The notes: generated by a model not told the origin, from the letters alone. A DNA stretch of 64,000 nucleotides from JBGVSA01 sp041807905 (GCF_041807905.1 NZ_JBGVSA010000014.1:53055-117054); one strand, 5' to 3'; shown: positions 51,400 to 61,068, counted from the first letter of the stretch. Made by a program: numbers and translations.

Positions 51400-52968
51400 A
51401 TGAAAGTCACCCAAGCCCTGCTGAGCGTTTCCGACAAGCGCGGTGTGGTCGAATTTGCCCGCGAACTGAATGCGCTGGGCGTCAAACTGCTGTCCACCGG
51501 CGGCACCGCCAGGCTGCTGGTCGAAGCCGGCCTGCCCGTCACCGAAGTCGGCGACTACACTGGTTTCCCCGAAATGCTCGACGGCCGCGTCAAGACGCTG
51601 CACCCGAAGGTGCACGGAGGCATCCTCGCCCGCCGCGATCTGCCGGAGCACATGGCGACGATCGGCGCCAATGACATTCCGCGCATCGACCTGGTGGTGG
51701 TGAATCTCTACCCGTTCCAGCAGACCATCGCCAAGGAAGGCTGCTCGCTCGAAGACGCCATCGAGAACATCGACATCGGCGGCCCGACCATGGTCCGCGC
51801 GGCAGCCAAGAACCACGGCAATGAAGCTGGCGGCGTGGGCATCGTGACTGACGCCGACGATTACGCGACGATCGTCGCGGAGCTCAAGTCGAATGGCGGA
51901 GCACTGTCGTACAAGACCCGCTTCGACCTCGCGCGCAAGGCATTCACGCACACCGCGCGCTACGACTCGGCGATCTCCAACTACTTGACCGCGCTGGCCG
52001 ACGACGGCAGCAAGAAGGTCTACCCGGAGCGCCTGCAATTCGCGTTCGACAAGGTGCAGGACCTTCGCTACGGCGAGAACCCGCACCAGTCCGCCGCGTT
52101 CTACCGCGACCCGGTCGCCGCTCCCGGTGGAGTGGCCGGTTACACGCAATTGCAGGGCAAGGAACTGTCGTACAACAACATCGCCGACGCCGATGCGGCG
52201 TGGGAATGCGTCAAGGCCTTCGACACCACGGCCTGCGTGATCATCAAGCACGCCAACCCGTGCGGCGTGGCGCTGGGCGTGACGGCGGAAGAAGCCTATC
52301 GCAAGGCGTTCCAGACCGATCCAACCTCCGCTTTCGGCGGCATCATCGCCTTCAACACCACCGTCGATGAAGCCACTGCAAAGGCGGTCTCCGGCCAGTT
52401 CATGGAAGTGCTGATCGCGCCGGCCTACACGCCCGAAGCCCTGGCGCTGCTGACCGCCAAGCAGAATGTGCGCGTGCTGACCTGCGCGCTGGGCCACGTG
52501 TCGCAGACCGACTTCAAGCGCGTCGGCGGCGGCCTGCTGGTGCAGACCTACGATGATGCCCGCATCGACCCGTCGCAGCTCAAGGTCGTGACCAAGCGCG
52601 CACCGACCCAGCAAGAACTCTCCGACCTGCTGTTTGCCTGGCGCGTGGCCAAGTACGTCAAGTCCAACGCCATCGTCTACTGCAAGGACGGCATGACCGT
52701 TGGCGTGGGCGCCGGCCAGATGAGCCGCGTCGACTCGGCCCGCATCGCCAAGATCAAGGCGGAGAACGCTAACCTGCAGATCGCCGGTTGCGTGGTGGCG
52801 TCGGACGCCTTCTTCCCGTTCCGCGACGGACTGGACGTACTGGCGCAGGCCGGTGCGCGCGCCGTGATCCAGCCAGGCGGCTCGATGCGCGACGCAGAAG
52901 TCATCGCCGCGGCCGACGAGCAGGACGTCGCCATGGTGTTCACCGGCTTCCGCCACTTCCGTCACTGA
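51400..52968 (+). CDS. purH: Bifunctional AICAR transformylase/IMP cyclohydrolase
   Basis: PurH performs the last two steps of de novo purine synthesis, AICAR formylation and IMP ring closure. Its 522 residues fit the family. The N-terminal cyclohydrolase domain has LLSVSDKRGVVEFARELN, LSTGGTARLL and GRVKTLHPKVHGGIL. The transformylase domain has LRYGENPHQSAAFYRD, the catalytic lysine-histidine in CVIIKHANPCGVA and the C-terminal RDGLDVLAQAGARAVIQPGGSMRDAEVI. It precedes purD by 15 bases in a purine operon. Confidence 0.97.
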   Translation: MKVTQALLSVSDKRGVVEFARELNALGVKLLSTGGTARLLVEAGLPVTEVGDYTGFPEMLDGRVKTLHPKVHGGILARRDLPEHMATIGANDIPRIDLVVVNLYPFQQTIAKEGCSLEDAIENIDIGGPTMVRAAAKNHGNEAGGVGIVTDADDYATIVAELKSNGGALSYKTRFDLARKAFTHTARYDSAISNYLTALADDGSKKVYPERLQFAFDKVQDLRYGENPHQSAAFYRDPVAAPGGVAGYTQLQGKELSYNNIADADAAWECVKAFDTTACVIIKHANPCGVALGVTAEEAYRKAFQTDPTSAFGGIIAFNTTVDEATAKAVSGQFMEVLIAPAYTPEALALLTAKQNVRVLTCALGHVSQTDFKRVGGGLLVQTYDDARIDPSQLKVVTKRAPTQQELSDLLFAWRVAKYVKSNAIVYCKDGMTVGVGAGQMSRVDSARIAKIKAENANLQIAGCVVASDAFFPFRDGLDVLAQAGARAVIQPGGSMRDAEVIAAADEQDVAMVFTGFRHFRH

Positions 52969-52983
52969 TCGGACCCACGGACC

Positions 52984-54252
52984 ATGAAAATCCTTGTCAT
53001 CGGCTCGGGCGGACGCGAACACGCGCTGGCCTGGAAACTCGCGCAGTCGCCGCGCGTGCAGAAAGTGTTCGTCGCGCCCGGCAATGCCGGCACCGCACGC
53101 GAAGAAGCGCTGACCAACGTCGCCATCACCGATCTGGCTGAGCTGGCCGCCTTCGCCAAGAAGGAAGGCATCGGCATGACGGTGGTGGGGCCCGAGGCGC
53201 CGCTGGCCGCTGGCGTGGTCGACCTGTTCCGCCGCGAAGGACTGGCGATCTTCGGGCCGACCAAGGCCTGCGCGCAGCTCGAGTCGTCGAAGGACTTCTC
53301 CAAGGCGTTCATGGTCCGCCACAACATCCCGACGGCCAAATACCAGACCTTCTCGGACGCTGCCGAGGCGCACGCCTACGTCGACCGCGAAGGCGCGCCG
53401 ATCGTGGTCAAGGCCGATGGCCTGGCCGCGGGCAAAGGCGTCATCGTCGCCATGACGCGCGACGAGGCGCACGCCGCCATCGACGACATGCTGGTCGGCA
53501 ATAGCATGGGCGACGCTGGCGCCCGCGTGGTGATCGAAGAATTCCTGCAAGGCGAAGAAGCCAGCTTCATCGTCATGGCCGATGGGCGCCATGCGCTGGC
53601 AATGGCTACGAGCCAGGATCACAAGCGTCTGCTCGACGCAGACGCCGGCCCCAATACCGGCGGCATGGGCGCCTACTCGCCCGCCCCGGTGGTGACGCCC
53701 GAAATCCATGCGCGCGTCATGCGCGAAGTCATCCGTCCGACGCTGGCCGGGATGATTGCCGAAGGCACGCCCTACACCGGCTTCCTGTACGCCGGCCTGA
53801 TGATCTCGCCGGATGGCAGCATCCGCACGCTGGAATTCAATTGCCGCTTTGGCGACCCCGAAACCCAGCCGATCATGATGCGCCTGAAGAGCGATCTGGT
53901 GGATCTGGTCGAAGCCGCGCTGGAAGGCAAGCTGGACCAGACCGAAGCCGACTGGGACCGCCGTGTCGCACTTGGCGTAGTGATGGCCGCTGCCGGCTAT
54001 CCAGAAAATCCGCGCAAGGGTGATGTGATCTCCGGATTGGACTTCAAGGCCGATGACGCACACATCTTCCACGCCGGCACCTCGCTTGCCGATGGCAAGG
54101 TCGTCACCTCGGGCGGCCGCGTGCTGTGCGTCACCGCGCTGGGGGACTCGGTGCGCGAAGCGCAGACCCGCGCCTACGAGGTCGCCGCCAAGGTGAGCTT
54201 CGACGGCGCGCAGTATCGGCACGACATCGGTTATCGCGCCATCAAGCGTTGA
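52984..54252 (+). CDS. purD: Phosphoribosylamine–glycine ligase (GARS)
   Basis: PurD joins glycine to phosphoribosylamine using ATP, the second step of purine synthesis. The 422-residue protein begins MKILVIGSGGREHALAWKLAQS. It has an ATP-grasp domain (about 105–300) with PIVVKADGLAAGKGVIVA, LDADAGPNTGGMGAYSPAP and EFNCRFGDPETQ. It lies 15 bases after purH and is followed by a terminator, so the two form a short operon here. Confidence 0.97.
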   Translation: MKILVIGSGGREHALAWKLAQSPRVQKVFVAPGNAGTAREEALTNVAITDLAELAAFAKKEGIGMTVVGPEAPLAAGVVDLFRREGLAIFGPTKACAQLESSKDFSKAFMVRHNIPTAKYQTFSDAAEAHAYVDREGAPIVVKADGLAAGKGVIVAMTRDEAHAAIDDMLVGNSMGDAGARVVIEEFLQGEEASFIVMADGRHALAMATSQDHKRLLDADAGPNTGGMGAYSPAPVVTPEIHARVMREVIRPTLAGMIAEGTPYTGFLYAGLMISPDGSIRTLEFNCRFGDPETQPIMMRLKSDLVDLVEAALEGKLDQTEADWDRRVALGVVMAAAGYPENPRKGDVISGLDFKADDAHIFHAGTSLADGKVVTSGGRVLCVTALGDSVREAQTRAYEVAAKVSFDGAQYRHDIGYRAIKR

Positions 54253-54294
54253 GCCAGCTCGTCGGCGCATTCCCCGCGCCGACACCAAAATTCA

Positions 54295-54327
54295 CCGCTC
54301 GCCGAGATCCTTGGCGGGCGGCGTTTT
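54295..54327 (+). terminator. Intrinsic terminator of purH–purD
   Basis: CCGCTCGCC (54295–54303) pairs with GGCGGGCGG (54313–54321) with one G·U, a 9-base loop and a following CGTTTT. It lies 42 bases after the purD stop. Confidence 0.75.
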
Positions 54328-54503
54328 CCTTCAATACCCGCTCGTTTTCTGGCCGTTCGCCGCCAGTCTTTTCTGATCCAATCGAAATTCCGCAGGTGGT
54401 CCGCGGTCTAGTATGAAACATGGAAACCGGTCAGCCGATCGCTCACCGGCCCCGGTGGTGCTCCGCGCCGCCGCTGTTGTCATAACAAACAGGAGACGAC
54501 GCC

Positions 54504-54878
54504 ATGCCGCACCTCATGCTGGAATACACCGACAACCTGCACGACGCGTTCAACCCCCGCCAGACCCTGTTCAAACTGCATAAATCGCTGGTCAATAAAC
54601 ACTTCTGCGAGCCAGAAGAACTCAAGAGCCGCGCGATCAAGCTGAACGACTACCTGATCGGCGACGGCTCCATCGAACGCGGCTTCATTCACCTGCGCTT
54701 TGCACAGCGGGCCACGCTGCCCGAGGAAGACAAACAGCGCCTGATGGAATCCCTGCACGAACAGTTGTGCCAGTGCATCGGTTCCCCCGCGATCCCCGTG
54801 CAGATCACCACGGAATCCATCGATCTGCAGCCGCAGACATGCCGGTACCTGAAGACGGTACGGCAGGCACGGAGCTAG
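54504..54878 (+). CDS. 5-carboxymethyl-2-hydroxymuconate isomerase-like protein
   Basis: The 124-residue protein starts MPHLMLEYTDNLHDAF, matching the CHMI (HpaF) family within the tautomerase superfamily, in which Pro2 (residue 1 after Met removal) is the catalytic base; here it is conserved. Length is right for the trimeric isomerase. No homoprotocatechuate (hpa) genes are nearby, so the true substrate may differ. AGGAGA precedes the ATG by about 8 bases. Confidence 0.82.
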   Translation: MPHLMLEYTDNLHDAFNPRQTLFKLHKSLVNKHFCEPEELKSRAIKLNDYLIGDGSIERGFIHLRFAQRATLPEEDKQRLMESLHEQLCQCIGSPAIPVQITTESIDLQPQTCRYLKTVRQARS

Positions 54879-54890
54879 TCGCGTTGACAA

Positions 54891-54919
54891 GAACGGTCGC
54901 TTTGGTGGAGCGGCCGTTC
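54891..54919. terminator. Hairpin between the CHMI-like gene and hemJ
   Basis: GAACGGTCGCT (54891–54901) pairs with AGCGGCCGTTC (54909–54919), 11 bp with one G·U, and a 7-base loop. It lies 12 bases after the CHMI-like stop. There is no T-run, so it may only stabilise the transcript end. Confidence 0.4.
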
Positions 54920-55074
54920 GGGTTCATGGCGGGCGCGGAAAAGCGCATTCTCGCCTGATAGCGGGTTGTTCAGGCGTGACCTAGGCTGCTGGACATTGGC
55001 CGGGCGCCCTCGATCAACGCATCCCGCAAGTCGCGACAACACGGACAACGAAGGAGCCCAAACTTCATTCATCC

Positions 55075-55521
55075 TCAGAACGGTCGCACGATCACCAATA
55101 TCACCACCGCGATGAGCACTACCGCCGGAGCCTCGTTGAACCACCTGAACCACACATGGCTCCTGGTGTTCGACCCACGCTTGAAAGCTTTCAGCAGACT
55201 GCTGCAATAGCCGTCATACCCCGTCAGCAGCACAACCAACGCCAGCTTGGCGTGGAACCAGCCCTGCGTCTTCCAGTATTCCCACGGGAACGGCCCCCAA
55301 AAGACAATCGCCAGGCCAAACACCCAGGTACCGATCATCAGCGGCAGCATGAAGCGCTTGAGTCTGACCGACATCCCGAGCAAGCGCAGGTATTCGGCAG
55401 AGCTGGTGTCTTCCACCTGCGCCAGGTTCACGAAAATGCGCGGCAAGTAGAACAGGCCCGCGAACCAGCTCACCACGAAGAAAACGTGGATCGCCTTGAA
55501 CCAGGGGTACAGGGTTGCCAT
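55075..55521 (-). CDS. hemJ: Protoporphyrinogen oxidase HemJ
   Basis: HemJ oxidises protoporphyrinogen IX in the inner membrane in bacteria lacking HemG and HemY. The 148-residue protein has four helices with the family blocks WFKAIHVFFVVSWFAGLFYLPRIFV (conserved His), KLALVVLLTGYDGY and WFRWFNEAPAVVLIAVVILVI. It is often labelled CopD-like or UPF0093. The SDR gene immediately upstream on the same strand is 14 bases away. Confidence 0.92.
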   Translation of the reverse strand: MATLYPWFKAIHVFFVVSWFAGLFYLPRIFVNLAQVEDTSSAEYLRLLGMSVRLKRFMLPLMIGTWVFGLAIVFWGPFPWEYWKTQGWFHAKLALVVLLTGYDGYCSSLLKAFKRGSNTRSHVWFRWFNEAPAVVLIAVVILVIVRPF

Positions 55522-55535
55522 GCGTGAGTGCTCCT

Positions 55536-56432
55536 TTATCTTGATTTTGATCGTGCATCGACCGCGGCACGAATACCGTCGGCGACGCTTGGATAGCGCA
55601 GCCGCACACCGAGTTCGCGCACGAGGCGGTTATTGGCGATGCGGCGGGATTCGCTCATGAATGACAGTGTCGCCGGCCCCAGCCGCGCAGCGCATTCAAG
55701 ACGCGTCATGCGCGGAGGACGTGGCAGGGCGAAGCTGTCCGCCAATAGATCGTAGAAGTCACCCATCGGCATGTCGCTGTGGTCGACAGCGTTGTAGACG
55801 CGGCCCGGCGCCGCTCGTGTGATGGCCCGGATGGCGGCGGCGGCCAGGTCTTCGGCGTGGATGTGGTTAGTGAAGACATCTTCGCCTTGTCGGAGCACAG
55901 GATCGGCGCGACGCAGCCGATCGAGCGGCAGTCGATCGGAAGCGTAGATGCCGGGCGCGCGCAGGATGGCAACCGGCACGCCACAGCGAGCGCCGAATGC
56001 GCGCAGGGATTTTTCGGCAGCGATGCGGCGTCGCGCGCGGGGCGTGGTCGGGTGTGGCTGGCGGGTCTCGTCGATCAACGCTCCGCGACAGTCGCCGTAG
56101 ACGCCCGTCGTACTGATGTATATGAGGCCGCATGGTAGACTTTGCCCCCTGCCAAGAGCCGCCAGCAGCCGTCGTGTGCGCGGGTCGGCATTGCCGGTTG
56201 CCGGGGGTGGCGCGCAGTGCAGGACGATGTCCGCCACGCCCGCCAGGCGCCGCAGTGAATCTGTCGCATCGAGATCGCCGATGATCGGCCTGGCGCCCAA
56301 GGCTCGCCAGATTTGCGCGGACTCGGCCTGCCGCACCAGCGCGAACAGGCGATAGCGCCCGCCCAGTTGTCGGGCCACGCGCTGCGCTACATCGCCCGCG
56401 CCGATGATCAGCAGTCGCCTCTTGGTGTTCAT
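55536..56432 (-). CDS. NAD-dependent epimerase/dehydratase-like (SDR) protein
   Basis: The 298-residue protein opens with MNTKRRLLIIGAGDVAQRVA, an atypical Rossmann GxGDxxxR motif. It continues with GARPIIGDLDATDSLRRLAG and the active-site YISTTGVYGDCRG (Ser/Thr and Tyr), an extended or atypical SDR of the YeeZ-like type. The catalytic lysine of YxxxK is not evident, so activity is unclear. The substrate is unknown. It is divergent from the reductase gene (33 bases between starts) and 14 bases ahead of hemJ. Confidence 0.82.
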   Translation of the reverse strand: MNTKRRLLIIGAGDVAQRVARQLGGRYRLFALVRQAESAQIWRALGARPIIGDLDATDSLRRLAGVADIVLHCAPPPATGNADPRTRRLLAALGRGQSLPCGLIYISTTGVYGDCRGALIDETRQPHPTTPRARRRIAAEKSLRAFGARCGVPVAILRAPGIYASDRLPLDRLRRADPVLRQGEDVFTNHIHAEDLAAAAIRAITRAAPGRVYNAVDHSDMPMGDFYDLLADSFALPRPPRMTRLECAARLGPATLSFMSESRRIANNRLVRELGVRLRYPSVADGIRAAVDARSKSR

Positions 56433-56465
56433 TCTTACGATTATCACACGCCAGGTTTCTCGCTC

Positions 56466-57485
56466 ATGTCCTTCCAGGTAACGCTCAAGCCCAGCGACCG
56501 CCAGTTCGAGACCAACTCCGACACCACCGTCCTCCAATCCGCGCTCGATGCCGAACTGATCCTGCCTTATGGCTGCCGCGACGGCGCGTGCGGCTCGTGC
56601 AAGGCCAAGGTGTTGTCCGGGCAGATCGACCACGGCAAGTCGCCGCTGACCACGCTGCCGGAGAGCGAGCGCCAAGCCGGCATCGCCCTGTTGTGCTGCG
56701 CGCATGCCCGCTCGGACCTGACCGTCGAATGCCGCGACGTGCGCTCCGCACACGATATCCCGCTGCGCAAGCTGCCCTGCCGCGTGCAGAGCATCGCCCG
56801 CCCGGCCGACGATGTGATCGTCGCCACCCTCAAGCTGCCGGCCAATGACACTTTCCGCTTCTACGCGGGGCAGTACATCGACTTCCTGCTGGCGGATGGA
56901 AAGCGCCGCAGCTTTTCGATCGCCAATGCGCCGCACACGGCCGAAGCGCTGGAAGTGCACATCCGGCGCGTTCCCGGCGGACACTTCACCGAGCATGTAT
57001 TCAGCAATATGAAGGAGCGCGACATCATGCGCTTCGAAGGTCCACTCGGCGGCTTCTACCTGCGCGATTCGGACAGACCGATCATCTTCCTGGCGGGCGG
57101 CACGGGCTTCGCACCGATCAAGAGCATCGTCGAGGACATGATCCACGCCGGCAACAAACGCCCTGCCGTGCTGTACTGGGGGTCACGCGACCGCGCCGGC
57201 CTGTATCAGCATGAGCTCGCCGAACAATGGATGGAGGCGCTGCCGAATTTCCGCTACATCCCGGTGATCTCCGATGACGTCCCGGACGGTTGGGACGGCC
57301 GCACGGGTTTTGCGCACCGCGCAGCGATGGACGATATCGCCGATATGACGGGCTATCAGGTGTATGCCTGCGGCTCGCCGGCGATGATCGACGCCGCTCG
57401 TCGGGATTTCGAGACCGAGCGCGGCCTGCCGGACGGCGAATTTTTCGCTGATGCTTTTACATTTGCTGCCGATAACAACAGTTGA
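56466..57485 (+). CDS. 2Fe-2S ferredoxin–flavin reductase (CDP-6-deoxy-delta-3,4-glucoseen reductase-like)
   Basis: The 339-residue electron-transfer protein has an N-terminal plant-type 2Fe-2S domain with CRDGACGSCKAKV and the fourth cysteine in LLCCAHARSDL. An FAD-binding domain follows (RSFSIANAPHTAEALEVHIRR), then an NAD(P)H-binding domain (IIFLAGGTGFAPIKSIVED, YACGSPAMIDAARRDF). Many betaproteobacteria carry such a gene annotated as AscD-like, but without deoxysugar genes nearby that substrate is unlikely. A general NAD(P)H-to-acceptor reductase is safer. The start at 56466 fits the domain. Confidence 0.88.
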   Translation: MSFQVTLKPSDRQFETNSDTTVLQSALDAELILPYGCRDGACGSCKAKVLSGQIDHGKSPLTTLPESERQAGIALLCCAHARSDLTVECRDVRSAHDIPLRKLPCRVQSIARPADDVIVATLKLPANDTFRFYAGQYIDFLLADGKRRSFSIANAPHTAEALEVHIRRVPGGHFTEHVFSNMKERDIMRFEGPLGGFYLRDSDRPIIFLAGGTGFAPIKSIVEDMIHAGNKRPAVLYWGSRDRAGLYQHELAEQWMEALPNFRYIPVISDDVPDGWDGRTGFAHRAAMDDIADMTGYQVYACGSPAMIDAARRDFETERGLPDGEFFADAFTFAADNNS

Positions 57486-57548
57486 AGCGCCCTGATGTGC
57501 GCTGCGCCACGGTCCGCGGACCGTGACCGGCGCGGCAACGGGGCCGAC

Positions 57549-58712
57549 ATGACCGCAGCGAATGAGGCCCCGATGCAGCAAGGTGTACTGATCACCCGCG
57601 AACCCGTCGTCAACAAGCAGCGCGCCATTACCGCCAACCGCTTGATCGTGCATGCCCCCAACATGGCGGAGGCGACGGCGGCGCTGAATTCCCTGTCAGA
57701 AGTCTGGCCCAGCGAACACATGGTGTTCCTCAGCCTGGGCAAACTGGTCCCCACGCCCGAACTGCTGGGCTGGCAGGTTCCGCCCAACACCATGGTGGAA
57801 ATCCCTGCGCAGACCCTGCAGCACCCGCACACCCAGGAACTCCTCGCGCAGTTGAATGCGACGGGCGTACCGCTGGGGCTGGCCTGGTACCAACCGGGCG
57901 TGCAATGGCCAGAGGGCGTGGATTGCCGATTCAGCCTGGCCGATGCACGCCGGGTCGCGTCGCCCGCAGGCGCGCCGGGGCTGGTGCTTGCGTGGGGGCT
58001 GGGCGATCTGACTTCGTTTGCGCCGGCCGTGGCCGCAGGCTATGCCGGAGCCGCCGGGATGTTCTTCCTGCGCGGCACGAACGCCGCGGCCAAGCTCGAG
58101 GCATCGCACGCACAGATCGTGCGGCTGCTCAATCTGGTCCGCCAGAACGCCGACATCGCCGAGATCGAGGCCGCCCTCAAGCAGGACGTGACACTGTCGT
58201 ACAAGCTGCTCCGCTACATCAACTCGGCCGGTTTCGGGCTGATGGTGGAAGTGCAGTCCTTCCGTCACGCCGTGACGATCCTCGGCATGGACAAGCTCAA
58301 CAAATGGCTGTCGCTGTTACTGGTGTCGGCCAGCCGCGACCCCGGCGCGCCTGCGGTCATGCAGGCCGCCATTGCGCGTGGCCGCCTGATGGAGTTGCTC
58401 GGGGCGCAGATGTTCGACAAGAGCGAGCTGGACAATCTGTTCATCACCGGCGCTTTCTCGTTGCTGGACGTGCTGTTGAACACTTCGCTCGACGCCATCC
58501 TCGAACACATGGCGTTGCCGGCATCGATCACCGACGCCCTGCTCCACAACGAAGGCTCCTACGCGCCGCTGCTCAATCTGGCGCGCGCCACCGAGACCTT
58601 CCTGCCCGACGCGCTGCGCCATCAATGCGAAACCCTGGGCATTCCGCCCTCCGATGTGGCGTCCGCACTGGTACGGGCGGTCGGTTTTGCCGACGGACTC
58701 AACTTCGGCTGA
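57549..58712 (+). CDS. HDOD domain signalling protein with degenerate EAL-like half
   Basis: The N-terminal half (about 1–185) looks like a degenerate EAL fold (VLITREPVVNKQRAITANRLIVH..., MFFLRG) without the catalytic EAL, so it should not cut c-di-GMP. The C-terminal half (about 200–387) is a HDOD domain (ALKQDVTLSYKLLRYINSAGFGLMVEVQSFRHAVTILGM). This YuxH-like architecture is linked to c-di-GMP signalling, motility and virulence in other bacteria. ATGs at 57495 and 57573 are also possible; 57549 is a compromise. It follows the reductase gene by about 60 bases and is closed by a terminator. Confidence 0.85.
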   Translation: MTAANEAPMQQGVLITREPVVNKQRAITANRLIVHAPNMAEATAALNSLSEVWPSEHMVFLSLGKLVPTPELLGWQVPPNTMVEIPAQTLQHPHTQELLAQLNATGVPLGLAWYQPGVQWPEGVDCRFSLADARRVASPAGAPGLVLAWGLGDLTSFAPAVAAGYAGAAGMFFLRGTNAAAKLEASHAQIVRLLNLVRQNADIAEIEAALKQDVTLSYKLLRYINSAGFGLMVEVQSFRHAVTILGMDKLNKWLSLLLVSASRDPGAPAVMQAAIARGRLMELLGAQMFDKSELDNLFITGAFSLLDVLLNTSLDAILEHMALPASITDALLHNEGSYAPLLNLARATETFLPDALRHQCETLGIPPSDVASALVRAVGFADGLNFG

Positions 58713-59038
58713 GCACTCCATCGCCGGACGCCAACCGGAACGGGCAAACGGGGCGCCGCAGGGCGCCCTTCTTCCTTCGCGAACCTCCCCGCCACGACGA
58801 TTGGCAGCGCCGGCCCCCCTCCGCACCCTCCAGCGGGCTCGTCCGAGCCGCATTCTGCGTTGACACCGTCACATCGGAAATCTGTCGTTTTTGGCATTTT
58901 CGTTAAAGTTGGCCGGGGCGGCGCCGTAACTGGGATTACTTAAGGTGTTTTTACAAGAATTGTGAGTGTGGCGGGTGTCACGGCTGACTCCTGACCGCGC
59001 TCCTAGAATGACGCGCTACCGTCCCCAGGCCATTCATC
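58713..59038 (+). other. 326-base spacer between signalling genes
   Basis: No gene is seen. The left end carries the HDOD terminator. The right end is less GC-rich than its surroundings (58880–58960) and contains TTGACA at 58859–58864 without a good −10 at 17 bases, so a promoter for the kinase gene is likely here but not placed. Confidence 0.5.
58749..58777 (+). terminator. Intrinsic terminator of the HDOD gene
   Basis: GGGCGCC (58751–58757) and GGCGCCC (58762–58768) form a perfect 7-bp stem with a 4-base loop, followed by TTCTTCCTT. It lies 38 bases after the stop. Confidence 0.7.
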
Positions 59039-61030
59039 GTGCTCGCCCGACCGTTCGCCTCTCCGCTGGATTCGCGCCTTTGGCCGGCAGGCATCTGCGC
59101 GGCCGACGGATTGCGCCTGCTGAGTGACCTGAACGGGCTGCCGGACGAATCCGCGCTGGCCACCACGCTACTGGAAAGCCCGTGGCTGTCGGTGCATCTG
59201 CTGGCCGCTTGCGGGGCCAGCGACGAACCTCCGCTGACGGCATTGCGCAACGCGTGCCAGCGCGCCGGACGTGACCTGCTCGCGGCCTGGGCGATGCTGT
59301 CCACCGCGACGCTGGATGACCTGAGCCCCGCCCGGCTCGCACAGTACGCGGGCTTCAATCAGCACACGCGCGGCGTTGCCCGCGTCGCGCGCGCGCTGGC
59401 CCAGCGATCAGGGTTGGCGGATCCGGACCATGCCTATCTCGCGGGGCTGTGGCATAACCTGGGTCAATTCGTGCTGGCGGCGCGCCACGCGGGCTATCCC
59501 GGCCCGGTGACCGACGCGCGCGAAACGACGCTGGTCGCGGGTGAACAGCGGCAATACGGCGAGCATCACGCCGCGGTCGGTGCAGCGCTGGCCCGAACGG
59601 CTTCGGCCATTCCCCTGTTGCCGGAAGCGATCGAACTCCACCATGCGCCCGAAGCCTTCATGCGCGGCATGCCCGGACTGCCCCGCGTGCTACGCGCGGC
59701 CGTCGAGGCCGCCGCAGGGAATGTTGCCGGCGTGGAGTTCGCCTCACGCCTGCTGGCGATCACGCACGAACAGGCGCGCGATGCGCTGGGCGCTTTCGAC
59801 GATGGCGGCACCATCACGCTGCCTGCGCCGGGCGCAGTGGCTTTCGAACTCGCCATGACCAGCGCCCAGGGGATGATCCGGGCGGCGTTCAGCGAGGTGA
59901 CGGACACCACGCGACGCGAACGACTCGGCATCGCGTGCACACTGCTGTGCGGCCGTGGAGCCCCCTGGGTCATGCGCCAGGGGGAGGACTCGAGCCTGAT
60001 GCTGGTGTCCGACCTGTCCGTTTCGCCGTCGCCGGTCAATGGCGTTCCGCGTTCGGATGACAGCAGCGGCATGCGTGCCGCCGACAGCGGGCAGCGCATC
60101 GTCGTTGCGCCGGACTTCGCAGGCGCCGGCGCCGATTGGCTGCTGGCACGCCAGCTTGGCGCGACACGACTGGAGTTCATACCCTGGCATGCCGGCGTGG
60201 CAGCCGGCGTGGCGGTATTCGCCCACGCGGGCGATGTCCGCGAAGATGCCAACGATCTGCAATTGCTGCGCACCATCGTTGGCAATGCGCTAGGGGCGCA
60301 CGAACGCGCACGCATCCAGAAACTGGCCATCCGCACCGCGCGCGAATCCGCTCGCCACGCGGAGCAACAAGCCGCGAGGAAGGTCGCCCACGAGGTCAGC
60401 AATCCGCTGTCGGTGCTCGGCAACTACCTTTCAGTCATCCAGCGCGAACAAGGCTCCGCGGCGCCGGAACTGGCCCGTCAGTTGGCCCTGATGCAGGCCG
60501 AGATCGGCCGCGCCCAACGACTGGTCAAGACGCTCGGCCAACCGGCGCCCGCGCGCGAGATCCCGGGCGCAACGCGCGTCAACGAAATCCTGCAAGACCT
60601 GCGCATGCTGTACGAAGAGAGCCTCTTCTCACGCCGCAACATCGCCCTGCAGATGCAACTGGCTCCGGACTTGCCAGCAGTGGGCGTGGAAGCCGATGCA
60701 CTGCGGCAGGTGATCCTCAACCTGCTCCTGAATGCTGCCGAAGCCATCGGCGAGCATGGCGGCTCGGTACGGGTGTCGAGCAGTTGCGACCTCAACTTCG
60801 ACGACCGGCCGTGGGTGGAAATTCGCGTGAAGGACGACGGCCCGGGCCTGCCTCGCACCAAGGACGATCGCCTGGAACTGCCCCATGCGACCAGCAAGAC
60901 CGCTCCGCATTCGGGCGTTGGCCTGGCGGTCAGTCGCGAACTGGTCCAACAGGCAGGCGGCCATTTGTTGTGCCGCTCGCGCGAGGGCGCTGGAACGACC
61001 TTTTCGATCCTGTTGCCCCTGGCGATTTAG
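59039..61030 (+). CDS. HDOD–sensor histidine kinase
   Basis: The 663-residue soluble protein starts at GTG 59039 with an HDOD domain (about 20–270, with YLAGLWHNLGQFVLAARH). A GAF-like region follows (about 285–435), then a HisKA segment with phospho-acceptor His451 in KVAHEVSNPLSVLGNYL, and an ATPase domain (NLLLNAAEAIGEHGG, KDDGPGLP, GVGLAVSRELV). Fusing HDOD to a histidine kinase is uncommon but known in Pseudomonas and relatives. No membrane helix, so it senses inside the cell. It lies 38 bases upstream of a receiver–GGDEF–EAL protein, the likely phosphorylation target. Confidence 0.9.
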   Translation: MLARPFASPLDSRLWPAGICAADGLRLLSDLNGLPDESALATTLLESPWLSVHLLAACGASDEPPLTALRNACQRAGRDLLAAWAMLSTATLDDLSPARLAQYAGFNQHTRGVARVARALAQRSGLADPDHAYLAGLWHNLGQFVLAARHAGYPGPVTDARETTLVAGEQRQYGEHHAAVGAALARTASAIPLLPEAIELHHAPEAFMRGMPGLPRVLRAAVEAAAGNVAGVEFASRLLAITHEQARDALGAFDDGGTITLPAPGAVAFELAMTSAQGMIRAAFSEVTDTTRRERLGIACTLLCGRGAPWVMRQGEDSSLMLVSDLSVSPSPVNGVPRSDDSSGMRAADSGQRIVVAPDFAGAGADWLLARQLGATRLEFIPWHAGVAAGVAVFAHAGDVREDANDLQLLRTIVGNALGAHERARIQKLAIRTARESARHAEQQAARKVAHEVSNPLSVLGNYLSVIQREQGSAAPELARQLALMQAEIGRAQRLVKTLGQPAPAREIPGATRVNEILQDLRMLYEESLFSRRNIALQMQLAPDLPAVGVEADALRQVILNLLLNAAEAIGEHGGSVRVSSSCDLNFDDRPWVEIRVKDDGPGLPRTKDDRLELPHATSKTAPHSGVGLAVSRELVQQAGGHLLCRSREGAGTTFSILLPLAI

Positions 61031-61068
61031 GCGCACAAAGGGCCATTTTCGGAAAAATCCGACACCAA

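Noticed and set aside
51211..54288. 1025-codon open frame on the minus strand opposite fis, purH and purD
   Set aside because: It lies fully antisense to strongly recognised purH and purD, its translation has no family features, and long antisense frames are expected in GC-rich genes with G/C at third positions.
56433..57146. Upstream extension of the SDR protein by 238 codons
   Set aside because: It is antisense to the ferredoxin reductase gene; the Rossmann motif starts right after the ATG at 56432.
60136..61068. Upstream extension of the receiver–PAS–GGDEF–EAL protein by 311 codons
   Set aside because: The extension overlaps the histidine kinase in another frame and reads as Arg/Pro-rich low-information sequence; real domain homology starts after 61069.
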